In this document: positions 35,086 to 46,842 of the stretch, piece by piece | How the letters are laid out: the number at the start of each line of letters is the position of its first letter | How positions within the stretch are numbered: the stretch's first letter is position 1 | From: Magicicada septendecula | Lineage: Eukaryota; Arthropoda; Insecta; Hemiptera; Cicadidae | Reading direction: 5' to 3' | DNA length: 64,000 bases | NCBI GenBank assembly: GCA_034769895.1 | Contig: CM068372.1 | Span: forward strand, 382,931,910 to 382,995,909 | Translations under genes and position numbers: made by a program | Notes under the pieces: generated by a model | Databases searched by the model: none | What the model saw: the letters and a program-made list of their open reading frames with translations, nothing else | Told to the model about the DNA's origin: nothing

Positions 35086-36629
35086 TGTGACGATTTAATT
35101 GAAACTGTAATCTTAAATAAATAAAAATTAAATTTGCGAGCGATTAAGTTTTTTTAAATCGCACTATTAAACCTAAAGCCCCTGTACTAAATCAGAATGA
35201 GAATGAGAAGTGAATGAAAATCAACAGAAGCACTAATAAAAAGTCGAATTGTAAAAAATAAAAACTATTAATATCACAATTAACCCTTTGCTAGTCATCA
35301 TGCGGTGACCTGTTAGTTCCGGACTCAACGTGTTCATCGAGTCGTCTGTAATTTAGGAAGATATAAAAATCATAATGTTTGTAATTAGAAATTTGAAGGC
35401 ACGAGTAGTAGTTAAAATAATTCACTTAAATTATATATGTATAATTAATGTATTGTTTTTGGTAATAAGAATGTCAATTTAAATAAAAATAGGAACTATA
35501 TTGTCGCGGAGTACTTGCACCTCTCCGTTGTTATGTGCCAGTCGAATCTAGTAGAGAGTCACTATGCTGCCGTCAGACCGTACAGACGTATGAGCGAGAG
35601 CTCCACGAAAATGCATTTGTTTTTTTAATTTAATTTTAAAATGTTAGCTACCACTGCTAAACGTGGCGAGCATTGTGTAATGTGTGAATGATATAAAGAT
35701 GTGTTAAGAAGAAAAATGTAATAAGTAAAACAGAAACTTAACTAGTAGTAAACAAGATGACGTCTCCCCTCAAGAGGTAAATACAAGTACAACCTTATAC
35801 ATGAAGAAGTGATCTGCTTAAACTTCATAAAGACACGTATACGATGCATAAGACGCTGACAAGGACCTCAGTGGATCTACACCTACTTTCGCAAAAGAAA
35901 CTCCAATCTCCGCAGTGAACATCCTATCTAGTACTTGCCGAAGACACGGCCCAGATGATGATGCCGACTTCAAGAATTCCAAAGAGAGACACCCCAGGAC
36001 GAGGTTACTACGACCAATTGTAAAGGTGACTCGATAGCTTGCCTATCGAGAGTCAATCATATTTGATACACAACTCACATTAAAAAGAGACTTTTCAAAG
36101 ACTATAAATTTTGTTTAAAATCAAAATGAGACAAGCTAAGAGTTTACTGTAAGATTCAATATCGTACGTTGTAACACCTTAAATGTAAATATAATTTATA
36201 AACACTTTAAGTAATAATACCATTCTACAAATGGTAAAAGAAGTCTTGCAAGCGTCTAGATGAACTCAAAATACTTAGAAGTCTTTGCTATAAATATACT
36301 TAAAGTAAACTCGGATCCGAGGTAAAAGAATACATAATCAGTGTGATCCCTAAGTTTTTATGAAAAGCATTTAAATATTTTAATCTAATTAATGATGTCA
36401 TGGGATCTTTGAGTAACAGTTGTTAATAAAGACAAGTCATCTTGTTACACATGAAAATGAGTGCATAAATCAGTGAAATACCTTCCCTTGTTTCCTTATA
36501 ATTATCTTATGTAATTTGTTCAGTTAATTCGAGTTTAATAACAGTTCGTTACAACGTAGGCAGCCCATGTAATTGGCAAGTGTCAGTTAAGATGGGTTCC
36601 CTGGATTTGTAACGTGGCAATATGTTACA
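35086..36629 (+). repeat. Right LTR of TRIM-like element
   Basis: 1544 bp partner of 32615-34158. Confidence 0.92.
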
Positions 36630-36642
36630 AGTGTAGAGTTTT

Positions 36643-37419
36643 GTGATGTCGCAGAAAAGAAAAGCATATTCTGTGAGTGATAAACTCAAAATAATTGATC
36701 GTGTGAAGAACGGAGAGTCAAAGGCAAGTTTATCACGTGAGTGTGGCATCCCAGAAGGAACAATTAGAGGGTGGATGAAGGAAGAAGATAAACTTAAAAG
36801 TTTTGTGAACACAGTTGAAAGTGAAGTGGGGTTGCAAAGAAAAAAGACTAAAGTAGGTAAGGATAGTGAACTAGATGAGTGTCTGTACAGGTGGTTTTTA
36901 ATAAAATGAAGTGAAGGTGTGCCACTGTCAGGACCAGTTATTAGAGCTCAAGCTGTGAAATTCCATAGTGATTTACATGGCAACAGTGACTTTAATGCAT
37001 CTGATGGGTGGTTTTTGCGATGGAAATCTCGTCATGGTATAAGCCAGATAAGCATTGAAGGGGAAGCATGATCATGTGACAGTGAAGCTGCAGCACTTTT
37101 TCCTCAGGCATTAAACAAAGTAATGATCGATAATGATTTAAATGACCATCAAGTGTATAACTGTGATGAAACTGCTCTGTATTTTCAAATGCTTCCTATC
37201 AGAACGCTGGATGTGAATAATTCAATAAATAAATCTGGATTAAAAATAAATAAGGATAGAGTTACCCTCCTGTTTGCCACAAATAAATCAGGCAGCCACA
37301 AAGTTAAACCTCTCTGTATAGGGAAAAGCCGAAATTCTAGATGCTTTCAACATGTTAACATGACATCATTACCCATCACATATCGTAATACAAAAAATGC
37401 TTGGATGACAAGTGATTAG
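36643..37419 (+). pseudogene. Tigger-type transposase, N-terminal and early DDE part
   Basis: Starts MSQKRKAYSVSDKLKIIDRV, a psq-type HTH with CGIPEGTIRGW, then a CENP-B-type second HTH (RWFLIK … DGWFLRWKSRHG). A C-to-T change makes a stop at 36907 where copy 2 has arginine, and another stop follows near 37070. The DDE domain begins with YNCDETALYFQMLP (about 37147, first catalytic Asp) and continues to NAWMTSD at 37418, where it is cut off. Later catalytic residues are missing. Inactive. Confidence 0.85.
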
Positions 37420-37429
37420 GAAAACAATC

Positions 37430-38275
37430 TTTGACGTTTCTTTCTAGGAGGAGTTTATACATCCACCTCAACTGACTAATGACTTTTTCATTTTCCTCAT
37501 CATCTTTTTGAAACTCATGGTAAAAAGCCTTGAACTGAATCAGTTCATTTCCCAATTGATCGTCTAAGTCATTGTTATATGTTTCTACTAAGTTTTGAGC
37601 TGCTGCAATTATCTATTCATTAGTAAGTGTATCCAACTTGTTGAGAAAACCAAAACGGGTATCAACTAGTTTGTATGCCTCAAGCTCTGCCGCAATGAAG
37701 ATTCAAATTGATCTATGACAGGAAGGAAACTCTGGGTTCAAAATTTTTCTGATGGGGTCAGCTTAACCTTCTGGTGCTTGGACTGGGACACAGTCAAGAG
37801 GTGCCAAACGCACATTTATTTTGCGGTTGCGCTGTGTTTCATTCTCATACTCAGTGCAATCAGTTAACTCAGCAGCTTTCACCTCATATTCTTCAAAGTT
37901 ATCCCGTTTTGTTCCTATGAAGCTTGTTAGCGATGTCAGTGCTGAGGCAGCTGTGTTCACGTCCAATCTAGGGTTCTGCAGAGTTTCACTAGTTTTGTTT
38001 ACTTGTCCCAAGATATCATCCCAAAATACTGTGTACAGATTTACAGTCAAATAGATCACCGTCACAATTTTGAAGTGCTGTGGCGCCCATTTTTATGCAG
38101 TAATCTATATTACCTTGTGTCATAAACTCCGGCCACAATCCAATGTCATTTTCCAAGCAAACATTTTCACTTAAAGCAGGTCCAAGAGAAACCCCCTCCA
38201 GTTCCCACGCAATGCCAAGCGATTGAGTTTCCTGAATGCTGACTCACTCATATCAGTTGACCACTGAAGAGTTCA
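37430..38275 (-). pseudogene. hAT-like / ZMYM1-like protein fragment
   Basis: Minus-strand pieces in order: DMSESAFRKLNRLA, GLWPEFMTQGNIDYC, FWDDILGQVNKTSETLQN…FEEYEVKAAELTDC (open 38065-37763), LDTLTNE…NLVETYNNDLDDQLGNELI and ISQLRWMYKLLLERNVKDCF, ending at 37430. This order is that of the middle of TTF-type/ZMYM1-like hAT transposase relatives. Stops and frame changes break it. The zinc-finger front and the C-terminal dimerisation end are not seen. Confidence 0.6.
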
Positions 38276-38958
38276 GCCGAATTAGTCCACACGAAATAAC
38301 TGCGTCGACGTCTTTTATGATTACAAGAGGGAACCACGGTATTAAAACAAAGACATTTTTTATTTTAGTCTATTCAAAATAAAAATTTTTAAACAGTTTT
38401 TTTTGTGGTGCAGGCCCATAGGCTGCAGCCTAGATAGCCTGCGCGTAATGCGGCCCTGACTCTCACAGGTTAATTTGCAAGCAGTACTTCTTCACACTGA
38501 AAATAAATGGTCACCAATCCCTTCAGTTTATACTGCTTACATGTCGGAGTCATGTGATAGTATGAAACTTTTATTGAGCAGAATTCAGTATGATGGATAT
38601 TCGTAGCATACCTACGGAGATGTGAAAGTAACGTAGTTTTACTTCGATTGCAGCTTGGATTCACTAAATTCTGTTGCCTTCTGTGCGAGCGGGTAAATTC
38701 TATGCAGGAATGAGAAAATTATTATGTAAAAAAAGCAGTGATTAAAGACAGAGGCACTGAGTGTAGGAGATCAGACCGTTGTAGGTCAAGTACTAGTAAA
38801 ACCTGGAAAAGCTTATCGTCCACTACTACATATTAAGTAGGTTTAATGAAAATTATGTAAATGCAACGGATGTAATTTTGAAAGAGTCAATTTCCTTCAA
38901 GTGTGTATTAAAGTAAAGAATGTTACAATTTATAAGTTGGTAATTACACCAGGTAGGC
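38276..38958. other. No recognisable gene
   Basis: Mixed composition. A short minus-strand frame (38470-38664) is not recognisable. Confidence 0.45.
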
Positions 38959-39354
38959 TTAAACAGGTAATACTAACAACCAGTAGCCTACTGATTCGAA
39001 TGTGTGTGTGAAGTTACGGGCTTTTGAGTCAATAATAACGCTATTACCTACTTGACACAGAAATTTGCGTACGTCACCTGCAATTTGTATTATGCAAACG
39101 TTCGGAGGATGTAAATTTTTCAACAACATTGTTGGAGTGACAACCTTCAGAATGAACCATTGTGGCGGAATGCAAGATTGATTTAAAGAATTCAAAAATT
39201 CTTGGAGATAGTACACTATATTTTCAATATTAAATATGGTATTAATAGATTCTTCGTACTTTTTATTATCCCCAGAAAATTTTTCCAAACTTGTATCATT
39301 ATTTTCCTTCACAGATTCGATTCTTTGGGAATAACCACTTGTAATTTTTATCAA
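38959..39354 (-). pseudogene. Helitron / PIF1-like helicase scrap
   Basis: A 131-codon frame. Residues 52-87 read EFLNSLNQSCIPPQWFILKV then TPTMLLKNLHPPNVC, matching the Helitron helicase segment EFLNSL…SGxPPHxLxLKVGxPxMLLRNLxPPxLCNGTR. Conserved positions are partly lost (SGxPPH is SCIPPQ, CNGTR is gone). The surrounding residues do not match. It is a small, old fragment; no replication-initiator part was found. Confidence 0.5.
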
Positions 39355-39689
39355 GTAAACACTTGACGTTTTGCACAGATTTTAGCAATTAATACAGTTG
39401 TACTATTTACTATGTCCCAGTTTTTCGTCAATTTCTGTGAAGCTATCGTCATTAGGAACTGCCGTCACCGAGGTGCAGTAAGTTTGTAGAAAAATCACCA
39501 TCTCCTCCTCCTTAATGGGCTCTCATATTGCTTTGCAAATTTAGTCTGAATAGCATTCCACATTGCCGAGGACTTTAAACACACTTAGACAATATCAGTG
39601 CGGGTTCCTCTTGCAGTTACCGGTAATCTCTAGCGAGAATCCTCTGAAATATCAAAAGTTACGCTATCCACTAATTTGTTACAATTTCT

Positions 39690-40830
39690 TACGTCTTGGA
39701 GAGTTTGATTGACCGTTTCTATATAGTCCACAAATCGCCTTGATTTTATCGTTCATGATTAGTTTCCGTTTTGATCGCTCTTTCTTTTGTCATGCCTCCT
39801 CATCAATATGAAATGCTTTTTTAACAGGAGTCAGTGAGAATACTTGACTTTTTCTTCTTAGCGCATTTTTTTTTTTATTTTTGCAGTCGCTATCGGATAA
39901 GGGTGAATTTATTCTGGTGTCGATTGTGCTAAGGTATTAGCAAATGTCTCGTTTATTCCCGACATTGGAGGTCCAGCTTCTGTGGTCTCTTGACAATCTT
40001 TTGTTGGTGTTAATCTTTCTTCATAATTACTTTTGTCTCCAATCTCTCTGTCAATTACAGGTGAACACAGAAACTCTTCGATACTGAATATATTTTAATT
40101 TAATGGCAAAATTCCAGTTGAACTAAAACCTGCTGTCAGTTAGATGGTGTAGCTGCCTTTGAAAGAGTATCTTTTGCTAGCCCAGGTATGTCATATATTG
40201 TCATGGTTTTACCTGGGTTTATTGTCATCCAGCTCTCAGCGGCTGCACCGAAACAGGCCATATAAACACTCTTGTCTAATGGCTGAAGTCAGATTGTAAC
40301 GGGTATGAGGTATGAGTATAAACTGTTTCATAAATAGTAAAAAAAAGAGAGGCTGTAATTTATTTTGATGGATATGCTACTCCAATACAACCTGCTGGTC
40401 CATAAATAATCAAAGTGATCTCTACATAACACTCTGGGGATAACGATAAGTGGTGGTTTCCAGCTGCCATCTATGAAAATACCACTGGTTTCACCCTTTT
40501 CCAAAGGCATAACCCTACTGACTTGTTTATTTCCCTTCAAACTGACAACTTTGTTGGGACAGTGCACTGTTGTTACGCTGCCTGGTTTCCTTCACATTCC
40601 AAATATTGTGACAATAAAGATGAAGGCGACTTATCACAGAATTCGAATATTGAAGAAAGTTTTATGTTATGTTTATTAAAACTAAATGTTATTGCAAAAC
40701 TTGTTGCTTCAGCCTCTCTAAAAGACAACCTTGAATGTCGCTGCATGAAGCCAGTAAAACAATCTTTTACCGGCCCAGTTCACCAGAAAATCGACATTAT
40801 TTGCAAACACGTATTCGGAGGCTAACATAC
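39690..40830 (-). pseudogene. pogo-like transposase pseudogene
   Basis: Minus strand from 40830 in changing frames: VKDCFTGFMQRHSRLSFREAEATS (about 40770-40690, second DNA-binding part, typically WFxGFMKRHPxLSxRxPEATS), a NVKET remnant where NVDET carries the first catalytic Asp (changed to Lys), CPNKVVSLKGNKQVS and GSWKPPLIVIPRV (about 40560-40440), then ESWMTINPGKTMTIYDIPGL and AGFSSTGILPLN (about 40240-40105), the C-terminal hallmark. Many stops. The family differs from the Tigger copies. Inactive. Confidence 0.65.
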
Positions 40831-43800
40831 GAATATTCTTAGGGTACAAACCATAATAACTAACAGAATAGTGCAGATCATAACACAGAAATCTGATTTT
40901 TCTTTTTGTTCTTTCCTAAATACAAGTTGTGGAAAACGCTGAGTCTTTGTAGGGTTTGTGAGCTACATTGCTCCAGAAAGTTTTCAACTTGTACGTTTGA
41001 ACCAAATATGAAAAAATAAAACAGAACAAAATGTTTTACTTACATTGTACCAACATACCACTTTCCTTCTGGTGAAATTGAAGGTACACCTTTAATTTTA
41101 AAATTAGTGGCTGAAGTGTAGTGCTGCTGGCCACTCTACCTTTAGTGCGTGTGTCGAACACTCACTTTAGGCAACCTATTCTATCTCCTAAATTTCCTAG
41201 GCGGCATAAAAAGGAGCCATTATTACTATTATCATTTTAAAAATTTTAGGTTTTTTAGGTTTTAATAAACATGTAATCTTCATTATAGGATCACAAGTAA
41301 CTGACACATAATTAATTCTGAGATCTGTTAGGTTATGAATTAGTTTTGTTTTACGAGTTATAGAGAAACATAACTTGCCCTCATGCTGCCACATTACTTT
41401 TGTATTAGTATGATTCAATTGTACACTTACCATGGATCCAACAAAGTAAATAACTGTAAACACCCATAGCAAATTAGTGACAAAAGGGTTGCTTTACACG
41501 TTCTAAAATATAAAAGGGAACAAAGACTCATTTTACTGTACACTGCTATAATCAGACTGGAGGAGCACGTACTACAAGCTATAACAAAAACGTTATACAG
41601 TTGCAGAGGTGCTGCGACTAAGAGACACTTGAAGAAGTACAAAGTATCAACTTATGTCTCTCTGCTCTCCCCTATATGGTAATACTGTCTTATAATGACT
41701 GTTAAACAAATCAAATGTATTGTATACCTTTATATGTGTATTTATACACAATATATCATAAAAGTTTTTTGTAGCAAAAATACCTTTATATGTGTATTTA
41801 TACACAATATATCTTAAAAGTTTTTTGTGACAAAAATATCTGTCAAATTTTTGTATGTTGTAATGGTACAACACTACCAACACCAGCATACCACAAATAA
41901 GTTGAAAGCCACTACAATTAAGAATACCTACAAGGTCAAGCATACGATCATGGATAAAAAGGAAGTTTCATAAGCCAAAACCAAGTGAATTAAAATGAAG
42001 AAGGAATTACCAGTAAATGTGCAACTAAAGAAGATAAAGCAAGACTAACAACGAGACGACATACATAATTACCCAATAGATCAAACAGTGAGAAGGAAAC
42101 CCATGAAAGACAAAATCAAGAAGAAACCTATTAACCGTGAGAAGGAAACCAGTGAAAACAGCACCATGAAGAAACTTATTAAGAGGGAGGAAGGAATCAG
42201 TGAAGAGAAGAAGAAAATATCCAGATCAAACACAAAAAAGGGAGATAACATGAATTATAATGAACTAACATATGCCAATAAAAGAATTATTATAAAAGAA
42301 GAAAGAATAAATGGAATAAACAACATGATTTAAACCCCTAAGCTGTAAAAAAAATTGACACTGACCAAAACTTATTAAGTGAATACCTTCCTTGACAATG
42401 TAATACAAACAATAATCAATAAGAATGAATTATTGAACATAAAAAGTAACAAAGAGAATGAATAATAATAAGTTCTTAGCTAAAAGATGTGTAGACATGA
42501 AAAGAGGACTATGTCCAAAACACCAATGACCAATTGTAAAGTGGAATTGATATTAGAAATAACCACTAATTACCAATAGTAAAGACTGTAAAAGATAAAC
42601 AAAATGTAATCTAATAATAACCAATAGATATACCAGTACTACATAAAGTCAAATAAATCAAATGTAATACAGAAATACAAAACCGACAATAATCCATTGT
42701 TGTATATTTAGAATGTAACATAACCTAATCTGGACAACTAGTTTTCACTAAAACTATAGAAAAATAAGGCCAAAGCAATGTTAAACTAAAATGTATTATA
42801 ATGTGACATAAATAGATAATATGAGGAACGATTTTTGTAAAACAGATAATGTAATAAGTAAATATAAAAGCTGTGTTAATGTGATTTAATATAACTATAT
42901 GCTTGCCATAGAATGGATGCATAATGAACAAAATTATCTTGTAAACTTATCATAATAGAGTAGGAACTCAACTAACAACATTGAATGAGGCAGAATACTA
43001 TTCGAATAAGTAAATTCAAGGATTATAGCCACCCAAATACTAATAATAACAATAATAATAAATAAACCATGTTGACAGCTAGATGCAAGTAATCTTGGTA
43101 ACTTTAAACCAAAGCAATTATCAGTATAAATGCAGAATGAACTACTGCACAATAATAACAGTGCTATCAAAACAATGATAAGAGATATTCAAGCAATAAT
43201 GAGAATAATTTGATAGGATTACAACCCATATAAAAAGGTAACTTCCTAAAGTACAGTAAACTCACTTAACAAACTATAGTTAAGGTAATAAAACCATAAG
43301 ATAAAGAAAAAGGACACTATCAGAAGTGACAATGACCAATGCAGTATGCATAGGCCATAATAAAATGTTATTAACTATTAATGTTAGTATAATAGTAAGT
43401 ATCATGTACATGTTGTGTTTATGTTAGTGTCTATACAGGAAAGTACCGATCAACTCACCGCAGCTAATAATAGAAGAGTCGACGCAACTTCTTCAGAATC
43501 GAACTCAAGAAATTGAACAAAAAACATTCTAAACTATTTAAACAAAATTAATAAACGACGTCAAAGAGTAAGTGAACCGATTTATTCATATCGGATTCAA
43601 TAATAGATTGAATTGGGTAGGTTAAATCAATAAACCAAAAATTAATAATAAAAACCAAAACATTAAGAATAATAATAAAACAGATGATCTCGTCGTGCTA
43701 AAATGTTCATACACACTTTTTAAGAGAAAGTTACTTAAAACTTCGAATCTAACAAGAAAAATATTGTGTCGAGCATTCATAATACAAACCCTTAGATATC

Positions 43801-43880
43801 AAATATGAAATGAAAATATAAGAACCAAGTTAAATGTATATTCTATAGCCGGCAGAATAAGGGAAGGACACATAAAATAG
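40831..43880. other. Mostly unassigned AT-rich sequence with a tandem duplication
   Basis: About 41724-41836 holds two copies of a 56-bp unit (acctttatatgtgtatttat… to gttttttgt). A lysine-rich frame (42088-42333) reflects A-rich composition. A minus-strand stretch at about 41140-41060 (TSATNFKIKGVPSISPEGKW) is followed by a GTAAGT and might be an exon, but matches nothing known. Confidence 0.45.
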
Positions 43881-44024
43881 AGGCAGGATATCAAGAGAAT
43901 GGAAAACATGAGACTACCTAAACAAGTAATAAGATACAGACCTCAGGGAAGACGAGATATAGGTAGGGCAAGGAAAAGAGATGCCTTCAGTGAAGGCAGA
44001 ACAGGCTGTAATCCTATACCTTGA
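43881..44024 (+). pseudogene. Non-LTR retrotransposon ORF2 tail
   Basis: Reads MENMRLPKQVIRYRPQGRRD then IGRARKRDAFSEGRTGCNP and stop. This matches the common C-terminal ending RLPKxVxxYRPxGRRxxGRPRKRW of insect endonuclease/RT retrotransposons. Only the tail remains, as expected for a 5'-truncated insertion. Confidence 0.65.
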
Positions 44025-44224
44025 CATGGAGAAGAAGATTTATAATACTTAATAGCACACTTAAGAACAAAATATTGGTATGGAGAATCATACACGACTT
44101 CCATGTTCTAAGATTTATATTTAAAATCATTTTCGAAATGAAATATTTCCATTGAAACTACTTCTTTCTACTTACTGCTTCAGCCACTTACTGTGGTCAC
44201 TAACGTATACCACCTCACGTTATT

Positions 44225-44290
44225 GCACTTGATTTTCACTGATGATGAAAGTCGATGGCACTGCCGAAACGTCTGGTTTTGCAGAAAACA
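44225..44290 (+). ncRNA. Degenerate hammerhead-like motif of a PLE tail
   Basis: CTGATGA at 44239-44245, a short GGC/GCC stem, then CGAAACGTC (44265-44273) with the ACGT palindrome. The element distance between core halves is longer than usual and stem I is weak. Likely a relic of another PLE family's terminal repeat. Confidence 0.35.
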
Positions 44291-44394
44291 TTGGTCTACG
44301 GCCAAACAGGCCGGGAAGGAATTTTAAAAACAAACTGCTTCTTTGTTGCCAATAATGTAGTACATATATAAAAAAAATTATCAGGTAAACTATT

Positions 44395-44715
44395 ACGTTA
44401 CAACAAAAAATGTTTCAGGTAAACTACCCTTTCCCCGTAACCGATCTTCACCAAAATCAATAGGCCTTGAGTCCTCTATAACTCAGGCACATATGTTACA
44501 CAATATCTGATTCTGTTTGAATTTACGGCAGTTATCGTTCGTCATGAAAAAATTTCTCATGTTACAACATAAAATATTGCAGGTAAACTACCCCTTTGTC
44601 TTAACCAATCTTCACAAAAAACAATAGGTCTTGAATACTCTACAATTCAGGGCTGTATGCAAAAAATTATTTGATTCTGTCTGAATTTGCGGCTCTTATC
44701 GTTTGCCATAAAAAA
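44395..44715. repeat. Imperfect tandem duplication, unit about 163 bp
   Basis: Both units start ttacaaca-aaaat-tt-caggtaaactacc and include aaccgatcttcac/aaccaatcttcac, caataggycttga and gattctgtttgaatt/gattctgtctgaatt. Function unknown; similar arrays are common in insect intergenic DNA. Confidence 0.75.
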
Positions 44716-45746
44716 TCTACAGATAGACACACAGACACTTTTTGAAAAATTACTTTTTTTCATGTTTTGAGGGTAGTACTGTACAATCAGAATCTGCAAA
44801 AATCTCTAACACGATTTTTTTTGCCATCACCATACTTCCATTTCCTTATGGAACATGAAAGTAAAATCAAAGTAAAATTCTGATGGCAACAAAAATCAAA
44901 TATTCTATCAAAAATTGGGTATATACATTTTTGGTAGGTATTTGGTAGGCCTAAAAATAATTATCATTGCCAGTATCAACAAAAGTGCAAATTACTAAAT
45001 GAAATAATTGCAATTTTATGGGAAATAACGTTACTAAACTAATTATGTACTTTATTAAGAACTTTTGTTTTTCCAGCAGCTTCCAAAACTCTTTATATAA
45101 AAAATAATACAAACAAACTTATTTACAGCTTCAAACAATACTTATCTTAAAATTATCATATGATTATACTTTCCAAAGGAAGCCCCTGATTTGAAAGCAT
45201 TGACACCCTATAATACTACTAATTAAAAATGATTCCAACTACTATGTTACTACATTTTCTCATTTAAAATGTAAATGGGACTGTTAATAACTTTATATTG
45301 TTGTCATTAACAAGACAAAACACAATCATTAATGGCTATTTTATCACAAACTTCAAAATCTCCTATAAAGCTTGCTCAATGAAATAGGACATTCCTGATG
45401 CAGAAAATTAACTTTGCCATAACACAAATTAAATAGGCTAACGCCCAAACAAAAAAATGCTTTGAAAACACAACATTAATGAAATATGCTATGAATTCAT
45501 TGTGCTACATTCAAAGCTGATTTTCTTAATTGATTTAAAGTATACAAGTCTAGTTTGTGAAGTAAAGATAATTTAGGTAAACCTAACACTACTTATGAAA
45601 CAAACATTAAATCAAATATGCTAATGTTACAAAATTCACAAATAGAAAAAAATAAAATTTGAAATTATCTATAGGCTAAATTGCTTTGATTATATTACCT
45701 TCTCCACTTGATATGTTTTCCACATCAATATCATCTGATGTCGATA
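44716..45746. other. No recognisable gene
   Basis: AT-rich, no frame of note. Confidence 0.5.
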
Positions 45747-45807
45747 CTACTGATGGGTGCAATAATAGTCATTTTTCCCAGTCAATTCTGGAAAGTTCAG
45801 GAGAAAC
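45747..45807 (-). CDS. Candidate terminal exon, unknown product
   Basis: The acceptor gatctttcag ends at 45808. With the phase left by the 46071-46132 exon, the frame gives FLLNFPELTGKNDYYCTHQ and a TAG at 45747. A further open stretch in another frame and a possible donor (gaag/gtaata, about 45703) leave room for a different reading. Weak evidence. Confidence 0.3.
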
Positions 45808-46070
45808 CTGAAAGATCATTACAAAACTCATACATAATTTTTCACTAACTTAATAATTAAGAATATTAAGCTAATAATTAAGAGAATAATTTATTTTCTT
45901 AACCTAGCACAATATTTGTAGGTTAGCACTATGAATTTACAAAAAACTAATGGATTTTGTGTAAATTTCTAAAAAAATTAAATTTACAGCATAATCTAGT
46001 AGTTATTTTATATTAATCTATTTTAATTTAAATGAAGTCAATTCTAAAAGTTAAAAACAAACTTACTTAC

Positions 46071-46132
46071 TGCACATCCTCTTGTTGTTCAGCTAGCACT
46101 ATTGGTTGGTTACATCCCTGCACTGAAGATTC
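46071..46132 (-). CDS. Candidate internal exon, unknown product
   Basis: 62 bp, open in only one frame (ESSVQGCNQPIVLAEQQEDV), between a good acceptor (tctttttcag) and a strong donor (GTAAGTAAG). It ends in phase 2 and joins the 45807 exon. A host gene in which the 46843-53251 element could lie upstream is possible, but no upstream exon was found. Confidence 0.35.
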
Positions 46133-46838
46133 CTGAAAAAGATTTCTAATATAATCATACAAACTCGAAAAACAAAAATCTGTTCAAATGATTAACATTG
46201 AATAATATAATCCTGATTATAACTAGCAAATACATTACGGATAATTCATCCATACTCTGCATCATTTAAATCTACTATTAAGTATAACACACCCCATAAA
46301 ATTTTTTAGAATATTAAGATATTAATTTTTTTAAATTTCATGTGATATTAGTTGAGTATCATTTAGGAGGTTAAACAATATAAATACAATTCTACACATT
46401 AAGTTACAGATTAAAAATACAGATAATAAGGAATTAAATAAAAATAACACTATAGGCTTATATCAACTATTGGGTTTAAGAACCTGCTGTAAGCAGTGAT
46501 AATTTTAGTTTAGTGAGCTTTAATCAGACTTGCATGCAATAATAAATTTTACATAAGATAAAAGAACGATGCTTTCTTTAGTCACCAGCAAAACATTTTC
46601 TGTCTGCAAGTTAATATTATAAAATTTAAAAACAGAACAATTTTATTAAAAAATTTAATCGAGTTTAAAATGCATGTTTAAGTCAAAAATTAAAGAAGTC
46701 ACAGTTCAAATTCTCTTTTCACTTTTTCTTTTACCTGACAAATGTTAGCCCTTAATTTTTAAAGCAGAGCTGTGTTAAAACAAAATTTTTATGACAAATA
46801 TATTACAATTTAATGGACTCAATGGTATGTAAGTAACT
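46133..46838. other. No recognisable gene
   Basis: AT-rich sequence; nothing supported. Confidence 0.5.
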
Positions 46839-46842
46839 ATGT

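Larger units (their letters stand above)
32615..36629 (+). mobile_element. TRIM-like LTR element without coding sequence
   Basis: Two 1544-bp LTRs flank only 927 bp. The TSD agtg is at 32611-32614 and 36630-36633, and copy 2 of Tigger (60353-60363) has the uninterrupted site. The LTRs start tgtgacgattt and end gttaca. By eye they differ at roughly a dozen to fifteen sites, so insertion is recent. The centre has no frame longer than 60 codons. A purine-rich stretch (agcggtggagta) before the right LTR indicates plus direction. Confidence 0.9.
32210..37419 (+). mobile_element. Tigger/pogo-type transposon, interrupted and truncated (copy 1)
   Basis: Left terminal repeat cagtagaagcccgatatagc at 32210 follows TA. 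The sequence to 32614 and from 36634 on matches the copy at 59947-60957; a TRIM-like LTR element (32615-36629) sits between. The copy extends further into the DDE domain than copy 2 but stops at about 37419, where minus-strand hAT-like sequence begins. No right terminal repeat remains. Confidence 0.85.
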
